This document shows positions 34,800 through 46,197 of a stretch of DNA of 64,000 bases, in pieces. Position 1 is the stretch's first letter; each line of letters begins with the position of its first letter. The stretch is taken from positions 97,030,143 to 97,094,142 of the forward strand of contig NC_062220.1 in assembly GCF_902686445.1 (NCBI RefSeq). The letters run 5' to 3'. The notes beneath the pieces are model-generated. The model searched no databases, was not told the origin of the DNA, and was given only the letters and a program-made list of their open reading frames with translations. The position numbers were made by a program, and so were the translations under genes. The stretch comes from Sciurus carolinensis (lineage: Eukaryota; Chordata; Mammalia; Rodentia; Sciuridae).

Positions 34800-35340
34800 A
34801 ACTTACCCCTGTTATTTCTAATCCCTGCCTTATATATGTGCCTATGTATATCATGATTACTTTATTTTATTGTACTTACATAGGACCATTTTGTATGTAC
34901 TATTTTGTAACTTGTTCATTTACACTTTATAGTGTCTTGGTTCATTCTAGTACTTGGGATGCTCTTTAGAATTTCATAGCTCTGCAGGTCCTTACCGATT
35001 GACATTTACAGTGGCCATCATTGGTTATGCTTTTAATGCACAAGTGTGAGAACTTCTCTAGGATGGATATCTACAAGAATTACTCAGATGAGGCATGCAT
35101 ATTTTTAATTTTAATTAATGTTGCCAAATTACCTTCCAAAAAACTGTGACCAATTTACACCTCCAACCTACACTATAAAAATGTGTCTGTTCCCTGTTCC
35201 CCTGCCAACAGCCTTGGCATATTTTATTGCATTTCTGTAGGTATTAGTGAGGCTGAGTTTTTTCTGTCATTTTGCCATTTGTTTTGCTTTTCAGAGAATT
35301 GCCCATTTATTACTTAGGTTATTTGACTCTCTTGCTCTTT
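34800..35340 (-). mobile_element. Old L1 ORF2 3' fragment, antisense
   Basis: The order TGCCAAATTACCTTCCAAAA, CAATTTACACCTCCAAC and CCTGCCAACAGCCTTGGCA matches the antisense of an ancient L1 end. It is diverged and its limits are approximate. Confidence 0.5.
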
Positions 35341-36094
35341 TTTTAAAATTATCTTAATTGCTTGTATGCTCTAGATAGTAAGAGATTTCTCAACTTCAGG
35401 AAGGCAGGAATCATGTCTTAACCTTTTTTCTATTCCTTTGGACTTAACACCATGCTAACTTATTTTTGAGGCCTTTACAAAATTAAAGACTAGCTTTGGT
35501 CAAGCCTCAGCTATGTGTGAGATTAAAAACTGACACAAAAGCAAAATAGACATATTAACCAGACTAAAAGTCGGTGTCCTAGAAAGGATTAGCAATGTAT
35601 AAAAATATCTGGTCAAAAGGCAAAAAAGGTTTGGAGACATTTTTATTAGGAAATTGGCACATCCTTTTTTTTGTTAGAAACTAAAGCAGAAACAAAAGGG
35701 AAAAAAAACCTCGAAAGGTAGCAGTGTTGAAGGATAGACTTGCAGACGGGTTTGCATCATGAGGAAGACTCTTGGATGTAGGGGCTTATGCCAATCAGAA
35801 GGGCATTCGTTCCTGGTTCTCAAGACAACTCTGTTCCAAGAGCAGTGTGAGCAGAAGTCTTAAACAGTTCTCATTCTCCCAGTATTTATGGAGGTCCCTG
35901 ACTGTCTCCTTTCTCAATAGACTGTTTCCATATTGCTATCTGATTCAGGGTGTAGTGCCTAAGTACAATCACCCCTTCCTCAGATTTACCTTCCTGCTGT
36001 CCTCACATGGTCTATCTTCCTTCCTGACCATGTCTTCTAATGCCTTTTCCTTCCTCCCTTCCCTCCTTTGGCATCTCTAGATCCAAAAGTCTTC
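35341..36094. other. Unassigned sequence
   Basis: No gene or repeat recognised. A 102-codon frame at 35772-36080 has no motif. Confidence 0.4.
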
Positions 36095-36497
36095 TATATT
36101 CATCCATTTTCTGTTGTTATAACAAAGTATCTGAGGCTGGACACTTTATAAAGAAAAGTTTTGGAGGTTGAAAGTTGAAGATTGGGTGGATCCATTGGTT
36201 CATCTCTGGTGAGGTCCCCCTTGATTATGTCACAATGTGGCAGATGAGATCTCAACATGACCAATCACAGGGTGAGGCAGGAAGCCCAAGTGATTTGGGG
36301 TCAGGTTCATTCGCTTTCATGAGGACTAGCAGGGATTCCATGAAAATTACATTAATTCCTTCCAAGGGCAGAACCCAGATTTCTAATTATCTTACAGTAA
36401 ACCACACCTCTTAAAAGTTCCATTACCCCTTGATATCATCACACTGAGGACCAAACTTTCAGCACACAAACCTTTGTGGGATGCTCAGATCACAGCA
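36095..36497 (-). mobile_element. MaLR-type LTR, antisense
   Basis: Reversed end TCATCCATTTTCTGTTGTT, then ACTTTATAAAGAAAAG, and right end CAAACCTTTGTGGGATG ... ATCACAGCA. Confidence 0.55.
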
Positions 36498-36626
36498 GCT
36501 TCCTTGACATTTCTAACCTATCATGTTTCGATTTACACACCATTAATAATTGAAGATTGTTCATGCTCTCAAAATCTGGTGAGAGTACCAATTGATAGAG
36601 TCCTTGTGGAGAGAATGTGCTCTCCG

Positions 36627-36693
36627 AGATGTAATCAGTGATACGGTTCAAACCTTTAAAATGTTCAGTGATACGGTTCAAACCTTTAAAATG
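36627..36693. repeat. Two-copy 30-bp tandem repeat
   Basis: The unit TCAGTGATACGGTTCAAACC... occurs twice back to back with no difference seen, so it duplicated recently. Confidence 0.88.
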
Positions 36694-36954
36694 TGCATAT
36701 CATTTGAGTTGTAAGTTGTTGTAAGGACAATGCAACAAAGATACATCTGAATAAGAAACTGATAAGAGGGGGGTGGCATAAGATGACAGGTCTGTCCACA
36801 AGATGGTATTATTTTTTTCTTTCAGTTTAATATTTATCTTGAACTCTGTCAATAATAATACCAATATGTTAATCATCTTAGATATTGGGAACTGGGTGAT
36901 TTTTAAAACAATTATATTGTGCATTTTGGCACTTTCCAAAGATTTTTTATTTTT

Positions 36955-37152
36955 ATTTTTTTTTTAAATTTTTTTGGAATCAGGGATTGAACCCAGGGGT
37001 GCTTAACCATTTTGCCACATCCCCAACACTTTTTTCTATTTTATTTAAAGACAGGGTCTCATTGAGTTGCTGATGCTGTCTTTGAATTCACGATCCTCCT
37101 TTCCTACCCTCCCAAGTCTCTGGAATTACAGGTGTGCTCCACCATGCCTGGC
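36955..37152 (-). mobile_element. MEN SINE, antisense
   Basis: T-rich start, then ID part reversed (GGGATTGAACCCAGGGGTGC, TTTTGCCACATCCCC) and B1 part reversed (GACAGGGTCTCATTGAGTTG, TGGAATTACAGGTGTGCTCC, ACCATGCCTGGC). Confidence 0.83.
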
Positions 37153-37280
37153 TATGATTTTTCATTAGAAACATAACGTTATTTTTATGATAAGAATTGT
37201 ATTAAATTATCAACAAATTCCAAGTGGGAAGGGAAAAGGAGAGAGGGAGAAACCCTAAAAGAGAATTAAAAAACTTTCAG

Positions 37281-37735
37281 TGTTAGTTGACTTTTTATCA
37301 CTGTGACTAAAATACCAGATATAAACAATTTGAGGGAGGGAAGTTTTATTTGATTTCATTTTATTTTTTGGCCCATGATTTCAGAGGTTTCAGTTCATGG
37401 TTTGCCAGTTCCACTGCTCAGGGCCTGAGGTGAGGCAGAGCATCATGATGGAAGGGTATAGTGGGAGAACACTGTGCAGCTCCTGGTAACCTGGAATGAG
37501 AGGGAGAGAAGGGGCCAGGATAAAATATACCCTTTCAGGACCTGACACTAGTGACCAACTTCCTCTAACTAGGATGCACTTTGTAGAGTTTTCACCACCT
37601 TTCAAAAATCCATTCAAATGATTAATCCATTAGGTGGATTAATCCACTGAGGAGGTTAGATCCTTTGTGATCCAACCATTTCCTAAAAGCCCCACACATG
37701 AGACCTGGGGGTACATTCCAGATCCAAACATAACA
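37281..37735 (-). mobile_element. MaLR-type LTR, antisense
   Basis: TGTTAGTTGACTTTTTATCA at the left and CATGAGACCTGGGGGTAC ... CAAACATAACA at the right, with a reversed poly(A) signal near 37360. Confidence 0.65.
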
Positions 37736-37842
37736 CATATCAGTATGACGTATTTGGTTTCTGATTTAAACAAACTGGGGAAAAAAAACAATAACAACAA
37801 GACAATTGGGTTGATGTGACTACTGACTGGATATTTGATATT

Positions 37843-37862
37843 AAGAATTATTGTTTTAAATT
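37843..37862. repeat. Target duplication of the inverted L1, left copy
   Basis: Twenty bases, starting AAGAATTATTG, repeated without a difference at 41533-41552. They bracket the whole inverted-plus-sense L1, so it came from one insertion event. Confidence 0.9.
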
Positions 37863-39195
37863 GTGTATGTCCTCCTGGTTCAGATTGGGAGGATCATATG
37901 TCTCTAGAAATTTGTCAATGTCTTTGATATTTTCTATTTTGTTGGAGTATAGATTTTCAAATTAACTTCTCATTATGTTATGTATTTCAGTCATGTCTGT
38001 CGTGACATTTCGTTTTTCGTCACGAGTTTTAGTAATTTGGGTTTTCTCTCTCCTCTTTGTTAGTGTGGTTAAAGGTTTATCTATTTTGTTTACTTTTTCA
38101 ATGAACCAACTTTTTGTTTTGTCAATTTTTTGAATTGTTTCTTTTGTTTCAATTTTGTTGATTTCAGCTCTAATTTTAATTATTTCCTGTCTTCTACTAC
38201 TTTTGGTGTCGTTCTGTTCTTCTTTTTCTAGGGTTTTGAGATGTAATCTTAGGTCATTTAGTTGTTGACTTTTTATTCTTTTCTTGAGCGCACTCCACGC
38301 AATGAATTTTCCTCTTAGTTCTGTTTTCATGGTGTCCCAGAGATTTTGCTATGTTGTATCGTCATTCTCATTGACCTCTAAGAATATTTTTTATCTCCTC
38401 CCTGATGTTTTCTGTTATCCATGCTTCATTCAATAGCATATTTTTAGTCTCCAGGTGTTGAAGTAATTTCTGTTTTTTATTTTGTCATTGATTTCTAATT
38501 CATTCCATGATGATCTCATAGAATACTAGGTAGTATTTTTTTTTTTTTTTGCATTTACTAAGGGCTGCTTTGTGACATAACATGTTTTATTAGAGAAGGA
38601 TCCATGTGCTGCTGAGAAGAGAGTGTATTTGCTCATCTATGGATGGAATATTCTATATATGTCTATTAAGTCTAAGTTATTGATTGTGTTATTGAGTTCT
38701 ATGGTTGCTTTGTTTAGTTTTTGTTTGGAATATCTATCCAGTGGTGACAGTGGTATGTTAAAGTCACCCAAAATTATTGTGTTGTGGTCTATTTGATTCC
38801 TGGAATTGAGAAGGATTTGTCTGATGCACATGGAGGCACCATTGTTTGGGGCATAAATAATTACGATTATTATGTCTTCCTGATTCATGGTTCCCTTAAG
38901 CAGTATGAAATGTCCTTCTTTATCCCTTCTGACTAACTTTGGCTTGAAGTCCACTTTTTCTGATAGAAGGATGGAAACTCCTGCTTTTTTACTGAGTCCA
39001 TGTGGTAGATTTTTTCCCATCCTTTCACCTTTAGTCTGTGGATGTCCTTTTCTATGAGATGAATCTCTTGAAGGCAGCATATTGTTGGGTCTTTTATTTA
39101 ATCCAATGTTCCAGTCTATGTCTTTTGATTGATGAGTTTAGACCATTAACATTCAGGGTTCTTACTGAGATATAATTTGTATTCCCAGTCATTTG
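37863..39195 (-). pseudogene. L1 ORF2 5' part (endonuclease, start of RT), broken
   Basis: Antisense frames at 38637-39080 and 37962-38330 match the endonuclease and linker of the intact ORF2 (for example ILGDFN and [23 protein letters not shown] residues). Stops and frameshifts separate them. Confidence 0.85.
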
Positions 39196-39209
39196 GGCTT
39201 ATTTTTGGT

Positions 39210-40260
39210 TTTTAACTTGACTTGGTTTCTCCTTTGATTGGTTTTTGCTTTTGATTGGTTCCTCCCTTTGCTGATCTACATTTTTGTTTTTCATTTCCTC
39301 CTCATGGAATATTTTGTTGTAGCACAGGCTTTTTATTTGTAAATTCTTTTAACTTTTGTTTATCATGGAAGGATTTTATTTCATCTTCAAGTCTGAAGAT
39401 TAGTTTTGCTGGGTATAGGATTCTTGGTTGGCAACCACATTCTTTCAGAGCTTGAAATATGTTGTTCCAGACCCTTCTAGCTTTTAGGGTCTGGACTGAG
39501 AAATCTGCTGATATCCATATTGGTTTCCCCCTATATGTAATCTGATGCTTTTCTCCTGCAGCCTTTAAAATCCTATCTTTATTTTGTATGTGAGGCATTT
39601 TCATTATAATTTGTGTTGGTGTGGATCTGTTGTGATTTTGCGTATTTGGTGTCCTGTAAGGCTCTTGTATTTGATTTTACATTTCACTGTTCAGGTTTGG
39701 GAAATTTTCTGATATTATTTCATTGAATAGGTTGTTCATTCCTTTGGTTTGTATCTCTGTGCCTTCCTCAATCCCAATAATTTTTAAATTTGGTCTTTTC
39801 ATGATGTCCCATAGTTCTTGGAGGTTCTGTTCATGATTTCTTACCATCTTTTCTGTTTGGACAACTTTATTTTCAAAATTAAATATTTTTTATTCATTTT
39901 CTGAGATTCTGTCTTCTAAGTGATCTAGTCTGCTGGTGATGCTTTCCATTGAGTTTTTTATTTGGTTTATTGTTTCCTTCATTTCAAGGATTTTTTTTGT
40001 TTTTTTGAGCATCTCTATCTCTTTGTTGAAATGATCCTTTGCTTCCTGTAGTTGCTCTTTCAACTGCTTATTGGTATGATCATTTTTGTCTGCATTCTCT
40101 CTCTTATCTCATCCTTTGCTTCATAAATCATTTTAATTATGTATGTTCTGAACTCCTTTTCTGACATTTCTTTTACCATAGTTCACTGGATTCTATTAAT
40201 ATAGAATCTAGCTTTGTTTGGAGCATTTTCTTCCCTTGTTTTTTTTCATGTTGTTCACGT
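39210..40260 (-). pseudogene. L1 ORF1, broken
   Basis: The antisense frame 39302-39604 is the ORF1 C-terminal domain, with KPIWISADFSVQTLKARR resembling the intact copy. The coiled-coil part to its right is interrupted by stops and short gaps. Confidence 0.8.
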
Positions 40261-40774
40261 ATCTTCCCCTCTAGCAGTGCAGATCTGGGGTATTGCAGTT
40301 TCCCCCCTATAGGCTTATAGTGACTCTGTAGGTTTTCAAAACCTCTTCTTTAAGGGAGAGATAAATATTAGCAATGCCCAGTACATATAATATACAGCCC
40401 TAAACCAAATAGCCCCTATGAAGGTGTTAGCAATATTATCATAGTAAACAGAGAGGATGAGTTCAATTATTATCTACAGTATAACAAATAGATTTGCAAT
40501 AAGGTCTGAAGTTTCTATTGGAGGACAAAGAAGATGGGGATGGGTGTAGGATGTCACTGCTAATGGGATAAGAAAAGAGTATATGGAAGTTCTAGATCAT
40601 AGAAAGAGTGAAAGTGTAATCAAAAGAAGTTGGTTGTTAGTATGAGAAAAGGGAGAAAGAAACTTTCAGGAAAAGGTAAGCAAAAGGAAAATTGAGACAG
40701 CAAGTAAAGAAATAAAAACTTAAAATTTTCAAAAAGGAGGAAAAAAAGAAAAAAAATCTATACTATAACAGTCA

Positions 40775-41532
40775 CATTGTGTTCAAACTAACTCTAATTA
40801 GAATGGCTATTATCAAGAACACAAGCAATAAGTGTTGGCATGGATGTGGGGGAAAAGGCACACTTATACGTTTCTGGTGGAGTTGCAAATTGGTGTAGCC
40901 ACTCTGGAAAGCAGTATGGAGATTCCTCAGAAAATTTGGCATGGACCCCCCATTTGACCCAGCTAAACCACTCCTCAGTTTATACCCAAAGGTCTTAAAA
41001 TCAGTATACTACAGTGATGCTACATCAATGTTCAATGCAGCTCAATTCACTATAGCTAGATTGTGGAACCAACCTAGATGCCCTTCAAATGATAAATGGA
41101 TAAAGAAGCTGTGATATATATACACAATGGAATATTACTCAACCATAAAGAAGAATAAAATTATGGCATTTGCTGGTAAATGGATGAAGATGGAAAATAT
41201 CATGCTAATTGAAACAGGCCAAGCCCCCAAAACCAAAGGTCAAATATTTTCTGATAAGTAGATGATGATACATAACGAGGGTGGGTGGCGGGGGTGGGGG
41301 GGAAGAGAAGAATGAAGGAACTTTGGATGGTGTAGAGGAAAATGGGGTGGGAGGGGGTGGAGGATAGAAAAATAGTAGACTGAGACAGACAGTATTCCCC
41401 TATGTACATGTATGATTACATGAATGGTGTGAATCTACATTGTGTACAACCACAGAAATGAAAAGTTGTACCCCATTTGTGTACAATGAATCAAAATGCA
41501 GTCTGTAAAAATAAAAAAAAATTAATTAAAAA
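40775..41532 (+). pseudogene. L1 ORF2 3' end and 3' UTR in sense orientation
   Basis: AATTAGAATGGCTATTATCA, AGTTGCAAATTGGTGTAGCC and CAACCTAGATGCCCTTCAAA follow the intact ORF2 end closely, then a G-rich 3' UTR and a tail. Confidence 0.88.
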
Positions 41533-41644
41533 AAGAATTATTGTTTTAAATTTATGATAATGAAATTGTCCTTTCATGACACGAGTTTAAATATTGACAA
41601 ACAAAATAATATGTGAAACATTTGCTTTAAATTATCTGGTGGAA

Positions 41645-41745
41645 GTGCTGGGGCTATAGCTCAGTTGGTAGACCACTTGCCTCACAAGCACAAGGCCCTG
41701 GGTTCAATCCCCAGCACCACAAAAAAAAAAAAAAAAAAAAAAAAA
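41645..41745 (+). mobile_element. ID SINE, young-looking
   Basis: Complete ID body (GGGGCTATAGCTCAGTTGGTA, GCCTCACAAGCACAAGGCCC, GGGTTCAATCCCCAGCACCAC) with a pure A tail of about 28 bases. The 16-bp target duplication AAATTATCTGGTGGAA (41629-41644 and 41746-41761) is perfect. It keeps A-box-like and B-box-like pol III promoter sequence. Confidence 0.9.
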
Positions 41746-41761
41746 AAATTATCTGGTGGAA

Positions 41762-44700
41762 TCTGGGAAGGAGGGAAAGGACATAGAAGAAATAAGATTA
41801 TCAAAGTGGGGTAATGAGTATATGAGGAGTGCTTATATTCTATTTTTGTGTAGGTTTGAATTTTCCATAATAAACTTTTTAAAAGATAGTCAAAAGGGAC
41901 AATGTACTTTGAAGAGTTCACCTCTGAATCTCCAAAAGCCAGCGTTACTTCACCCCTCTCTTTACCTCTGGTTTCTGACCGTCACTTTCCATCCTCTGGT
42001 ACTTCTTTCACCTCAATCTGGAAGCAATTTAATCCCCTGATTCTCATCCTTCTTAACTTCTGTCATGGCCTTAAAATGACTTCTTCATCTTGGTCAAAAA
42101 TTTATGGGTCTGAGAACTAGCAAAATATTCGCCCTGGCAGGTTTGGGACCCGCATCCTCATCTCCTTCTCTAGCCTCATGGACAATCTTGACTGAGCATA
42201 AACCAGGCTCAAAGGATCTTCTCCCTTAGCCGTAAGAGGGCAAAATCAATATTGCTTGTCCAGGAATTCTAGTAGTGTTAGTCTCAGTTGCTCTCTCAGT
42301 TTTCTTGCTGTGTCTGCCTCACAGTCAGTGCTTGTTTGTGTTGCCATCCAAAGGAGAATGTCTCTCTTTTAAAGGTAAATGTTACTTCTTTGAATATAAA
42401 GATTATATCTTGGGATTCTTGGGTTCATGCAAGGGTCTTAGTTCACATGTAGGTCTGAACAGGGTACGTTTCTCCATCACCCATTCTAAACCACTCCAGA
42501 AGTTCTCACACTAACTTTCAGTGATAGCAGAAGTAAGCAATATGTTTTCCTTTTACACATTTTTTTTTTTTTGCTATTTTATTCCTTTAAAAAAATCATC
42601 ACAAATTAGAAATTGTTAGACACGTGGAAATGTTAGGGATGGGGTGAGAGCAGAACTGTGTCTCACTTTTTGGGCTTTACTAAATATGCTATGTCACTGG
42701 CATTGATGGTTTTCAAAATGTCCCTAAATACCCATGTTTCTCTCTAAATATGTTATCTATTAATAAATATTCTTAAGTGTGACATTTTCAGTCTTCAGTG
42801 TCAAAACCTAACTTATGTGTAAGCTGGACATCTTCCTATGAAGAGTGCTTTGACACTCAGAAGTTCCCAGTCCCAAAGTCTTTGCCATGCCTCTGTTACC
42901 AGTGACTTCATGGGTAGGGGAGTTCTCATGTTCTAATCCCTTTAAAATACTTTCTCCATGGCAACCAAATAGATCTCTCCAGAATACTCTAAACATGTCA
43001 CTCTTTGCCTAACACCCTCCAGTGACTGCCCACCCCCTGCCATTCTTTTCTTAGGACTAAAGTCCATATGCCTCAGAAAGGTCTGTTACGTGCTTCCTGA
43101 CTTGACCCTTTTATGTCTCCCACCTTGTACCTTGTACTTCCCCAGTGTGACAAACATCTTCCTCTCTCACATAAGCCACTTCTCTGTACTTCTGTTCCCA
43201 ATCCTTGGTAGATGACAGGCTCTTGAATACTTGCTGAATGAAGGAATGAATAAATGACTAACTTATATGTATCTTTTCAGAATTGTCTCAGGAAGTTTTT
43301 CCAGCACATATCTGAGTTAGATGATTTCTTTATTTACTCCTATAGCATTGGATGCATTCTGTTTCATAATGGTCTGCTTGCTCCATGGGGTATTTGTCTA
43401 TTATCTCTCAGTCCCACATTTGCCATTCTGTACCTTATTCTGTTGGGCCTGGTAGTCTGCAAACTCCATTTCCTAGGCTCCCTTGCCTGCCAGGTTCTTA
43501 TTTTATCCTGACAATCAAAAACACTCCTGGGAGAGATCAGAAGACAAGAGAAAGGGGAAATCTTCCAACGTCTGGCTCCACACAGTGTGGCAGTTGCTGC
43601 CAGCAGCTACTTACTATTTGCTGGTGGCTGCCTGTGCTGCTGCAGTGATAGCGGGCAGGGGTGACGGCAGACTCCAGTGGCACCTTTTAGAACTTCCATC
43701 CCCAGTCAGGGCAACAAACCCAGAACTGAATACAAATGTCACAGCAAAATGGCAGGTCATGTCTGATTCAGGGACTCCAGCCCAACAGCATTAGCTGCTT
43801 CTTATGTTTGGCTATCATCCCTTCTTCCTGTTCTCTCCACAGAATCCTTTTGCTCTTTTAGCCTTTAGAGCATTTATCATGACTTGCCTGTGCCAAGCTT
43901 CATGTTCAAAATATGTTTTGGAGCTTTTCTCTATCTGACCAGTGCCCACCTCAGAGACGCTAACTTAGTTTCTCAAAAGGAGGGACTGTCTTATTCATCT
44001 TTTAACCCCACTGCCCACCGTAATAGAGAACACAGTAGTCTTGTTCATGTGAGGATGTAGAAAATGAGGAAAAATTCTTGGGATACTTTCTCTCCCCCTG
44101 GTAAATACGTCTATATGGAGTAAGTATGTTAAAAAATACATTCGCTTTATCTTCCTTCCACTCCTGTCCCAGTCTCCTTGCCACTCTCCATCTCTGAGGT
44201 TTGGATGGGACTGATTCCCATCCAGTGGCTCCAAGCGTGTGGATATGAACCACACTGCTCAATCAGTTAATATAGGGAATTTTCTGGAACTATTAGAAAA
44301 GGGGCTTCTTTTCCTCTAAGCTGTGCCTCAGATGGACTGTAAATGTGTTTCTAGGAAAAACCTTTGCTCAAGTCTCTTGAGGCCAATATGTCTTTTCCAT
44401 TCAGAAACTCCACTATTTGTTACTGAAAAATGAAGTTTCCATTATTTCTGTGGCCACAAAGAAAAATTATATTCATAAAATCTTAGCTGCTAGTGACCAG
44501 GCAGCTAAGGTTATTAAAGTCATTTTTCTATATTAAATGAATGTAAGAAATTGTAGGCACTTTGGGAAGAAAACTACAATCTAATATGTTTCCTGTGATC
44601 TTGAAGGAGTATCCTAACTATGCATTAAGGGGGCAACCTGGAATACAGGGTCATCTAAAGGTTATATAGCAGAGAGTCAAAGATATTTCAGACAGGACTG

Positions 44701-45109
44701 AGGTTGCTATTGAGGAGTAGGAAAGAAATCAAACTAAAAAACAAGTAATAATTTAGTTCCTTTGTGGGTCTTCTAAACTGTGCATCAAACAAAACGGCAC
44801 CCCTTGGGAAACTGCCAATTTCATGAGCACTCTTTGGATGACTTAGAGGCCAAATCATTCTTCCTTTGTCTGGTTCTGCTCCTAGATTTGATTAGCAAAA
44901 TGGGAGGATTAGGAAGAACCAATTCTTAGCAAAGTTGTTTCATCTCCTTTTAGGAACATTTAAATCAAGAAATACACGTCAAGAACCTACTGTGTGCAAA
45001 TAACTTTGCTAGAAGCTGACACACAGAACACTCTTTAGCTTTTTTTCTTCATTTTGTTTCTGTGACAGGATAGAATGTCAATGTGGATATGAAAAATGCA
45101 CTCTGAGAA
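41762..45109. other. Unassigned sequence
   Basis: More than 3 kb with no gene or repeat I can name. Several short open frames (41756-42120, 43254-43794, 43995-44262) overlap each other, have no domains and no convincing splice pattern. Confidence 0.4.
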
Positions 45110-45246
45110 TGTTGGGCCTGTAGGGGTAAAAGGTCACATAGATCTGCTCTGATCTCTGAACTCTGTCACCTTCCAGCCTGGGAAAATCATTTCAGCTCTT
45201 TGGGTCTTAGTTTCTGTCTTTGTAAAATAAGTGTAATAATGCTTAT
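45110..45246 (+). mobile_element. MIR SINE, left part, split by a provirus
   Basis: TGGGAAAATCATTTCAGCTC and TTTGTAAAATAAGTGTAATAATG are MIR-like. The rest of the core (CTCATGGGATTATTATAACA) is found after the provirus at 49528-49600. Confidence 0.65.
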
Positions 45247-45668
45247 TGTAATATAAAGCCGATACCCCGCCTCTCAACCACTTGTCAATCTGCGCTCTGC
45301 CCGCCTCTTATGTTACAGGAATTTCCGGCTTATGCTGCCGCCATTTTCCTGCTTCCCACATTACATCCTAACATGCTAAATAGCTATTGGTTCATCAGTC
45401 AGCTTGCAAGTATTCTCCTCCGCTATTGGTTCCTTCCAGCCCGGGAGATTCCAATATCTGGGAGAAGTGCACACGCCATCTTTCTCTTTTTTCCTTTCTT
45501 TTCACCCTGAGCGGACGTGTTAGTTGTCTGCATAATAAAGACCTCGTGTCTGTGGTGCATTTTTCTGGGAGTTATTGGCAAGCCGCAACTGAGACGAGCA
45601 AGCAGGCGGCAGTTCAGTGGAATCACACAGCAGCGGCTAGAATCGCCCGGGTCCCAAGCTGCCTTACA
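45247..45668 (+). repeat. 5' LTR of the older provirus
   Basis: 422 bp, TG...CA. It holds two CTATTGGTTC sites (inverted CCAAT boxes, near 45383 and 45422) and AATAAA at 45534-45539 in its right part. Confidence 0.85.
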
Positions 45669-45670
45669 TC

Positions 45671-45688
45671 TGGTGCTGAAACCTGGGA
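45671..45688 (+). other. Primer binding site, tRNA-Phe-like
   Basis: The site lies 2 nt inside the 5' LTR. It matches the complement of the tRNA-Phe 3' end except at two positions, both C to T at CpG, the expected decay. The tRNA sequence is from knowledge. Confidence 0.7.
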
Positions 45689-45809
45689 TGGGTCCTTCTG
45701 CTAACTAAGCAAGCGGAATCCCATCCAAATGCCCCAGTGCCCGCGGATACAGGCTCACCTTCCATTTAACTGGACGCCCAGTTTTCTGCATGCAATACCG
45801 GACTCCAAA

Positions 45810-45817
45810 TTGGTGAG
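45810..45817 (+). promoter_or_regulatory. Likely proviral splice donor
   Basis: TTG/GTGAGTTC about 120 bp after the primer binding site, a plausible donor for a spliced env mRNA. Confidence 0.45.
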
Positions 45818-46197
45818 TTCCCCTTAGGCGGGTCCCCTAGACCACTTAAACACACTTCTGCTGACCTGAGAAGCGACTGTAGAGTATCCGGGGCTCTTGA
45901 GGCTGCTGAGGTGTGGGGGTACCCCCAACCATGACTTTCAAAGTTACAGTTGGTCCCTATAGTGGTCTTATTTACCGGGTGGATTCCTGATTTTATGGTG
46001 CTGAGATTCTCTCTCAGGGTTTGAGGCTTATTTTCTCATCGCGCTCGAAATCCTGGCCAGGTCCTCAAACTCTCTCGGCTATTGCCTGGTAGACACTGGT
46101 ACTGTGTGACGACCAGACCTGTGTACTACCTTCTCATTGCCTAACACATGGTTGTGGGACGCCCGATCACTAACTTAGGTGTTTCTCAGTCTTCGCC

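Larger units (their letters stand above)
37863..41532 (+). mobile_element. L1 insertion with 5' inversion (twin priming)
   Basis: Left to right: ORF2 endonuclease/early RT, ORF1 and 5' UTR in reverse (37863 to about 40770), then the ORF2 end and 3' UTR in sense (about 40775-41510) with an A-rich tail. The pieces of ORF2 between the two parts, about 2 kb, are missing. This is the pattern left when a second strand primes internally during L1 integration. The reading frames carry several stops, so the copy is dead. The 5' UTR here does not resemble the monomers of the L1 at 17414, so it is another subfamily. Confidence 0.9.

Noticed and set aside
43254..44262. Cluster of overlapping frames on both strands
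   Set aside because: They contradict each other in frame and strand, and none has a recognisable motif.
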